A DNA stretch of 64,000 nucleotides from Stentor coeruleus (Eukaryota > Ciliophora > Heterotrichea > Heterotrichida > Stentoridae). A program made the translations under genes and the position numbers. Shown here in pieces: positions 62,175-64,000 of the stretch. The stretch spans positions 1-64,000 of the forward strand of contig MPUH01000038.1 in NCBI GenBank assembly GCA_001970955.1, read 5' to 3'. Positions within the stretch are counted from its first letter, which is position 1. Each line of letters begins with the position of its first letter. The notes beneath the pieces were generated by a model, which saw only the letters and a program-made list of their open reading frames with translations, was not told the origin of the DNA and did not search any database.

Positions 62175-62612
62175 ATGATTCGTAGTATCACCCCATTACA
62201 TATCTCCAAATATCCTCAAGAGAAAAAAGCATCATTCAAATTAAACAATAGGCGCCATACTAAAGAAGAACTGAGAATGTTAGAAATAACTTGGAGAGAA
62301 ATACCTCCTGATCATCCTGAAGAGAAGATAAATGGTTATCCTAAAGGACAAGTACTTCCGAAAATTAATCAAAATAGAATAAAAAAACATTGTCCAAAGA
62401 ACTTCTTAAGAGTAAACAAATCATATGTTGAAAAGCTTTCCGAAGAAAAGCTGAAAAGAAAACCTGTAAATTTAAATTTGAGCAAAATCATAGTTGCAAT
62501 AGCAAGTTCAGTAAAGAAAAATTCTACTACTTCATATAAATTTCAGTCTATCTCTCCTGATATGACTAATTTTCCAATTATCAAAAGACGGCCATATAAT
62601 AAGCTTAAGTAA
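62175..62612 (+). CDS. Hypothetical basic protein, 145 aa
   Basis: Starts MIRSITPLHISKYPQEKK and contains KEELRMLEITWREIPPDHPE and KINGYPKGQVLPKI, a basic protein with one short helix and a Trp. No recognised domain, signal or membrane helix. Codon and residue use is typical of the real genes here, so I keep it. Function unknown. Confidence 0.6.
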   Translation: MIRSITPLHISKYPQEKKASFKLNNRRHTKEELRMLEITWREIPPDHPEEKINGYPKGQVLPKINQNRIKKHCPKNFLRVNKSYVEKLSEEKLKRKPVNLNLSKIIVAIASSVKKNSTTSYKFQSISPDMTNFPIIKRRPYNKLK

Positions 62613-63486
62613 AATATGGAATTTTTTGATTTGAGCTTGTAAAGGCTTTGATTAACTTAAATTATAAAACTTATTTATGATTAATTATAATACTTATATA
62701 ATATTATCACGTTTAAATATTTACAATTGTGTTTGATTATTTTTACTGTCATATTATGTTAAATAATAGACTAGTTCTTAAGCATAAATGGAATAAATAT
62801 TATAGTTTCGGTACTTTGTAGTCTAAAATTTTATAAAAATTGCAAGATTTTTTGATGCAGTAATAGTATTAGTAAAAATTATCCCTTTAGTCCCTGAGTT
62901 TTCTTTTAGGATATAATAAAGTAAGCCACCTTTTTCTTTATCCCTATACATAATCACAACCCTTCAGACATTTTAGCCCCAATCATCATGTCTATAAGTT
63001 TAGGTTTTGTCTGAAATTTCCTATCTGGTTAAGTTTTTCCATAATATCCTCACCTTTATCTTAAAACCTACCAATTTTTTCACTAAATGTTTTTCTTACA
63101 CTCTTTTCTATAGTCATAATGCCTGGTATCCTAAATCTTTCCTTTTAGTTTTCTTTTCAATTCCTTCATGTTTTTCTTTTCCTCATATCCAAATTTTAAT
63201 TCCACAACATTCCCTCTTTTAAATACTTCTGTTATTTTTTTAAGACTAAAGAAGGGTTTTCTATATAATTTATTATAAATTTCAGCTCTTTGAAATAACC
63301 CATTTGAATCATCCTGTTAACATAATCTACAGCTAAAAATTTTTTTGAGTGGACTTTTTACAAATAATTATTTTCACAGTCTTTTATATATTCTCACAAG
63401 CGTCCTGGGGTTACAATGATATTTTTTACTAATATTTTTCAATCCTCTCATTATTATTAGCATTCAATTTAAACATAAATATAAAA
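62613..63486. other. Intergenic
   Basis: The plus strand becomes C-rich before the gene at 63487. The 71-codon ORF 63007-63222 is F/L/S-rich with no domain and is rejected. Confidence 0.5.
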
Positions 63487-64000
63487 ATGAGCTCTTTGGC
63501 TGAAAATACAAAAGATGCGCGAGAAGCTCGAATACTTAAAGGTCAGGATTAAGCAGATATCCAAATTCTTGGTCAGTGCGAAAGATTCAAAGCTGAGTTA
63601 GGAGAAGTAATTCGGTTTAAAATCAATGATGAAGTTTATGATTTATATATAGAAGGTGAATATCCTATAAAAGCTCCTAAATTGTTTCAAGTCTTACCGC
63701 AAAGTATTTTTTTTGGTTCAGATCTTGTAGAAGCACTTCTTGGAGCTTCATGGTCTGAAATAAACTCAATTTCAGACTTAATCAATCATTTACCTACAAG
63801 TTTTCAAGGAAAATATCATCTAGGCAGCACATTTCCGCTTTATCTTTTTAACCAGTTCCCAATTTTTAAATGTATCTCACTGAATCCAATAAATTTTAAA
63901 GAAACTGGAGTTTCTAAACTTGTTATAACAAATACTCATTTATTTCATATACAAGATTTTCAAGGCAGGGCTGGACACCTTGTTTCTTATGGAACTTTAA
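63487..64000 (+). CDS. Partial protein with one 15-nt intron, unknown; runs off the right edge
   Basis: At least 166 aa. It starts MSSLAENTKDAREARILK, followed by an in-frame TAA within a 15-nt intron (63542-63556). Spliced: DIQILGQCERFKAELGEV, IRFKINDEVYDLYIEGEYPI, KAPKLFQVLPQSIFFGSDL, ASWSEINSISDLINHLPT, then PINFKETGVSKLVITNTHLF and HIQDFQGRAGHLVSYGT. The first 95 residues have the strand-turn pattern and a YPIKAPKLF element like RWD/UBC-fold domains (YP..aP..), and the later part resembles a PH-type strand (KLVITNTHLFHI). Both are weak resemblances. No stop by the window end. Confidence 0.65.
63542..63556 (+). other. 15-nt intron in the right-edge gene
   Basis: gtcaggattaagcag; A at position 10; contains TAA in frame. 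Unlike the others it begins GTC, so slightly less certain. Confidence 0.6.

Noticed and set aside
1-64000. tRNA, rRNA, snRNA, CRISPR, transposon and viral elements
   Set aside because: I looked for T-loop-like and cloverleaf text, long repeats and transposase, reverse-transcriptase or capsid motifs by eye and saw none; a tRNAscan/Infernal search would be decisive.

Overview
The window is nuclear DNA of a ciliate, most likely the heterotrich Stentor or a close relative, from a draft macronuclear assembly. The main evidence is seven GT..AG introns of exactly 15 nt, each with an A at intron position 10, that restore reading frames or conserved protein families. The DNA is very AT-rich, genes lie on both strands, and the families (centrin, coatomer zeta, PRMT5, tubulin-type carboxypeptidase, WDR7-like, MLF) are eukaryotic. 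The standard code fits, but none of the 32 coding ends I could read uses TGA (20 TAA, 12 TAG).

Layout. 1-3.9 kb: a kelch/Cys-rich multipass surface-protein gene running off the left edge, with two truncated copies of the same family's tail beside it. 4.5-15 kb: an acylated ankyrin protein, PRMT5 (one 15-nt intron, two assembly duplications), a TPR/RRM-like protein, a coiled-coil protein, a membrane protein and small unknown or basic proteins. 15.4-19.8 kb: two tandem genes joining a degenerate otubain-like N-terminus to a RING-between-RING (RBR) ubiquitin ligase; one has lost its catalytic Cys and carries a frameshift. 20.2-26.6 kb: an LRR protein and a WDR7/rabconnectin-3-like WD40 protein, head to head with 26 bp between start codons. 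27-30 kb: two unknown proteins and an MLF-family protein. 29.8-34 kb: a 4.2-kb stretch without a convincing gene. 34-43.3 kb: PH/FYVE-like protein, cytosolic carboxypeptidase, myristoylated mini-protein, coatomer zeta, C2H2 protein and a hidden ubiquitin-fold CAAX protein. 43.4-54 kb: a giant coiled-coil protein, an EF-hand/C2/transmembrane protein, two further CAAX-ending proteins and a selenoprotein-W-like (Rdx) fusion. 54.7-64 kb: a WWE-repeat protein, centrin, a pseudokinase/HExxH metallopeptidase-like gene split by a homopolymer frameshift, a broken small gene, an unknown small protein and a partial gene at the right edge.

The recurrent themes are membrane traffic and lipid-anchored proteins (coatomer zeta, FYVE, WDR7-like, C2, three CAAX ends, two MG.. 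acylation starts), the ciliate cortex and cilia (centrin, tubulin-type carboxypeptidase, long coiled coils), and ubiquitin or ADP-ribose signalling (RBR pair, UBL, WWE). No tRNA, rRNA, CRISPR array, transposon or viral element could be recognised.

Eleven single-N positions each separate two nearly identical copies of 43-130 bp. They are best read as unmerged contig overlaps; several fall inside genes and must be collapsed to read the true protein.
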